Assembly: GCF_019056395.1 (NCBI RefSeq) | Contig: NZ_CP077639.1 | Location: forward strand, 2,730,001-2,794,000 | From: Terribacillus sp. DMT04 | GTDB taxonomy: Bacteria; Bacillota; Bacilli; Bacillales; Amphibacillaceae | Direction of reading: 5' to 3' | DNA: 64,000 nucleotides | In this document: positions 62,048 through 64,000 of the stretch, in pieces | How positions within the stretch are numbered: position 1 is the stretch's first letter | How the letters are laid out: each line of letters begins with the position of its first letter | The notes under the pieces: model-generated | The model's input: only the letters and a program-made list of their open reading frames with translations | The model's database searches: none | Told to the model about the DNA's origin: nothing | Position numbers and translations under genes: made by a program

Positions 62048-62353
62048 TTATTCTTCGGTATTTTGCAAACGGAGCTCTAAATGACTAATTCGCTGCTTCA
62101 ACTCATCTACCTCTGCTTTTGTTGCCAAGCCTAGTTCATTCACTTTCTTTTGCATATTTTCTTGATTTTTTTCGTTCCACTCACTCGATTTCGCTTCCCC
62201 TTTTTCGACAAATCGCTGAATCAGATCCTTCGCTTGCTGAGGGGATATCTCACCTTTCGAAACAAGCTCCTTCAATTTCGAATCCAGCACTTCTTTCCCA
62301 GTTAACGCCGCACCAACACCTAAAAGAAATCCTTTGCGTAATAAATCTGCCAT
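62048..62353 (-). CDS. Phasin-like coiled-coil protein
   Basis: 101 residues: a short glycine-rich N-terminus (LLRKGFLLGVGAALTGKE) followed by helix and a C-terminal coiled coil (KAEVDELKQRISHLELRL). It resembles the phasin/PhaF-type small proteins encoded beside AarF/UbiB genes. It follows the AarF gene by 2 nt, so a functional link is likely; polyester granules are not implied by anything else here. Confidence 0.75.
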   Translation of the reverse strand: MADLLRKGFLLGVGAALTGKEVLDSKLKELVSKGEISPQQAKDLIQRFVEKGEAKSSEWNEKNQENMQKKVNELGLATKAEVDELKQRISHLELRLQNTEE

Positions 62354-62355
62354 AT

Positions 62356-64000
62356 TTATAACCTCCTAGTCTTATTTATGGAACGGAGCATCAGAACATG
62401 CTTGATAAATAAAATCAGCCACAATCCAAAGAAAATGAATGTAAGGATAAATCCAACAAACAGCAGCCATAGCGTATGATGTAGAATCCCTTGAATACCT
62501 GTGTATACAGATCCAGCAGTCAACGCGAGAAGCAGCACCGTATAGAAGAAATAAAACTGGTGCAGCAATTGATTCTTCTGCTTATCCCGTTCCCACCCCC
62601 GCTGCTTTTCTCCGTCCGTCAGCCAGTCGACAACGGCTCTTGGCATCGATAAAAATGGACGGAGGGAATTAGTGAGAATACCTGTGTAAATCGATTGATG
62701 CCGTTTTGATCCTCGCATCCAGCGCAGAATAACCGGCTTTCCCCATTCTACAAGATCAGCTTGAGGATGTATGGCGGCAACTAGACCAATCGCTAAGGAG
62801 ACCGCTCTGCCTAGGAATGCAAAATCGGCCGGCAATTGAATCGGCTGTTCCTTCACAATCGCTTGCAACTCTTCCATCAGCTGCAGAAAAGACTCCGTAT
62901 CTCCAATATCAAGCTGTCCGCCTTTGTACAAATCCACTGTTTTGCGAATAATTCGTTTTACTTTGTATGTATCAGCTGATGGAAGCAAGAACTCCAATTT
63001 GTACAGCGCTTGAACAACCGCATCATAGTCATCAAGCACAATTCCTTGAATTGCTTCTCGTAAATAGTCTGTATCAGAAGACTTGATTTCTCCTACCATG
63101 CCGAAATCAAGCAGTACAATCGTTCCGTCAGGCTGTATCATAATGTTACCCGCATGAGGATCTGCATGAAAAGTGCCGCTGTTTAAGAATTGATCTGAAA
63201 AGAAAGCAAATAACTTCTGCGCAACTTGTTCACGTGATATCTTTTGGGCATCCAAATAGTCCGTATCTGTTATTTTCCGTCCTTCCACCCAATCCATAAC
63301 TAATACTCTTCCTGTACAAAACTCCGGATAGTATGTAGGAACGTTGATATCCGAATTATCTTGCAGTCTCTTTTTAAAATAATTGGCATGCTCTAATTCT
63401 TTCCGAAAATCCAACTCCCTGCTGATTATTGTGACCACTTCTGTGTAGAGCGCCTTCATATCCGACTTCTTGCCAATACTTGTTAACTTGCGAAGCAGGA
63501 AGAAAACGATACGCAATGCTTTAAAGTCTTGGTGAAAGATCTCTCTTACATTATGACGCTGTACTTTAACAGCTATTTTTTTGCCATTCTTTAAATAAGC
63601 TTCGTATACTTCTCCAATAGAGGCTGATGCAACAGCATGCGGATTGAGATGCTGGATTTCCAATTCATAACGGCTGCCCAGTTCCTTTCGTAATATAGCT
63701 TCGGAATATGTAAATGGTGTTGCTTTTACTCGGTCGACTAGTCCTTCCATCTCCCGAATGAAAACCTTCGGCAGCAAATCGGCACGCGAGCTCAGGAACT
63801 GACCGAGCTTAACGAGTAATCCTCCCAATTTTTCCGCATTCTTTCGATATTCTCTTGCCTGTTTCGTAAGTAATGCTTCCCATTCCTGTTTGTCTTGTTC
63901 ATCCCACACCCGGCTGTGCAGCAGGTAAAATTTATAAATCTGAACCATAAAACGAATGACCATCCATACGATAGTCAAAATACGTCGGGTGGATCTGACA
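62356..64000 (-). CDS. AarF/ABC1/UbiB-family atypical kinase (5' end beyond window)
   Basis: At least 540 residues. The UbiB motifs are present: KxGQ in LGGLLVKLGQFLSSRADLLP, an Ala-rich loop SASIGEVYEAYLKNG, lysine IAVKVQR, catalytic FHADPHAGNI and DFG in LLDFGMVG. Two membrane helices sit at the C-terminus. The frame stays open to position 64000, so the start (TTG at 63978 or, more likely, further out) is unresolved. UbiB proteins support isoprenoid-lipid homeostasis; the role in menaquinone makers is uncertain. Confidence 0.88.
   Translation of the reverse strand, partial: VRSTRRILTIVWMVIRFMVQIYKFYLLHSRVWDEQDKQEWEALLTKQAREYRKNAEKLGGLLVKLGQFLSSRADLLPKVFIREMEGLVDRVKATPFTYSEAILRKELGSRYELEIQHLNPHAVASASIGEVYEAYLKNGKKIAVKVQRHNVREIFHQDFKALRIVFFLLRKLTSIGKKSDMKALYTEVVTIISRELDFRKELEHANYFKKRLQDNSDINVPTYYPEFCTGRVLVMDWVEGRKITDTDYLDAQKISREQVAQKLFAFFSDQFLNSGTFHADPHAGNIMIQPDGTIVLLDFGMVGEIKSSDTDYLREAIQGIVLDDYDAVVQALYKLEFLLPSADTYKVKRIIRKTVDLYKGGQLDIGDTESFLQLMEELQAIVKEQPIQLPADFAFLGRAVSLAIGLVAAIHPQADLVEWGKPVILRWMRGSKRHQSIYTGILTNSLRPFLSMPRAVVDWLTDGEKQRGWERDKQKNQLLHQFYFFYTVLLLALTAGSVYTGIQGILHHTLWLLFVGFILTFIFFGLWLILFIKHVLMLRSINKTRRL

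Overview
The window is a stretch of Bacillaceae (low-GC Gram-positive, endospore-forming) chromosome. Evidence: the sporulation genes spoIID, spoIIQ, spoIIR, spo0F, gerQ and pbpG; strong AGGAGG-type ribosome binding sites with frequent TTG/GTG starts; and a gene order that largely follows the Bacillus subtilis ywd-ywf-ywh-ywi-ywl-ywm region. Base composition and protein divergence suggest a genus related to, but distinct from, Bacillus sensu stricto (a halotolerant type such as Terribacillus or Virgibacillus is a guess). Almost everything is on the minus strand. The plus-strand genes are a cardiolipin synthase-like gene, pbpG, a membrane protein, lipL, hemQ and gerQ.

Layout, left to right. 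0-3.7 kb: an AimR-like peptide-receptor homologue, spoIIQ and spoIID. 3.7-11.3 kb: a dppBCDE-ykfABC operon for uptake and breakdown of cell-wall peptides, placed between spoIID and murA, which are neighbours in B. subtilis. 11.8-14.2 kb: murA, ywmB and ywzB. 14.4-21.3 kb: the complete F1Fo ATP synthase operon atpIBEFHAGDC. 21.7-25.7 kb: a Vpr-like subtilase, UDP-GlcNAc 2-epimerase and upp. 26-32.5 kb: glyA, ywlG, rpiB, a chemoreceptor, a YwlE-like phosphatase, ywlC, ywlB and spoIIR. 32.6-37.1 kb: prmC, prfA, tdk, rpmE (type B L31) and rho. 37.9-44 kb: a second murA, tal, fba, spo0F, pyrG and rpoE. 44-50 kb: an RsgA-like GTPase, a cardiolipin synthase-like gene, argS, ywiB and speE. 50-64 kb: pbpG, ywhD, ywgA, ywfO, lipL, a LOV-STAS photoreceptor, pta, hemQ, gerQ, ywdK, ywdI, a 46-codon gene, a phasin-like gene and an AarF/UbiB kinase gene open to the window edge.

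The most informative signals lie between genes. pyrG has a promoter whose transcript would begin GGGCTC, followed by a terminator, as in the CTP-sensed attenuator of B. subtilis. An RsgA-like gene is preceded by its own promoter, a 22-codon ORF and a terminator hairpin. The dpp operon carries CodY-like and cre-like sites. An intergenic repeat occurs in two long copies (opposite orientation) plus a diverged partial copy; one long copy lacks an internal palindrome exactly between two AGCG tetranucleotides. At least seven terminators share a CCRAAC...GTTYGG stem.

No rRNA, tRNA, CRISPR array, transposase or integrase was seen. All assignments come from reading the sequence and remembered family features; no database search was run.
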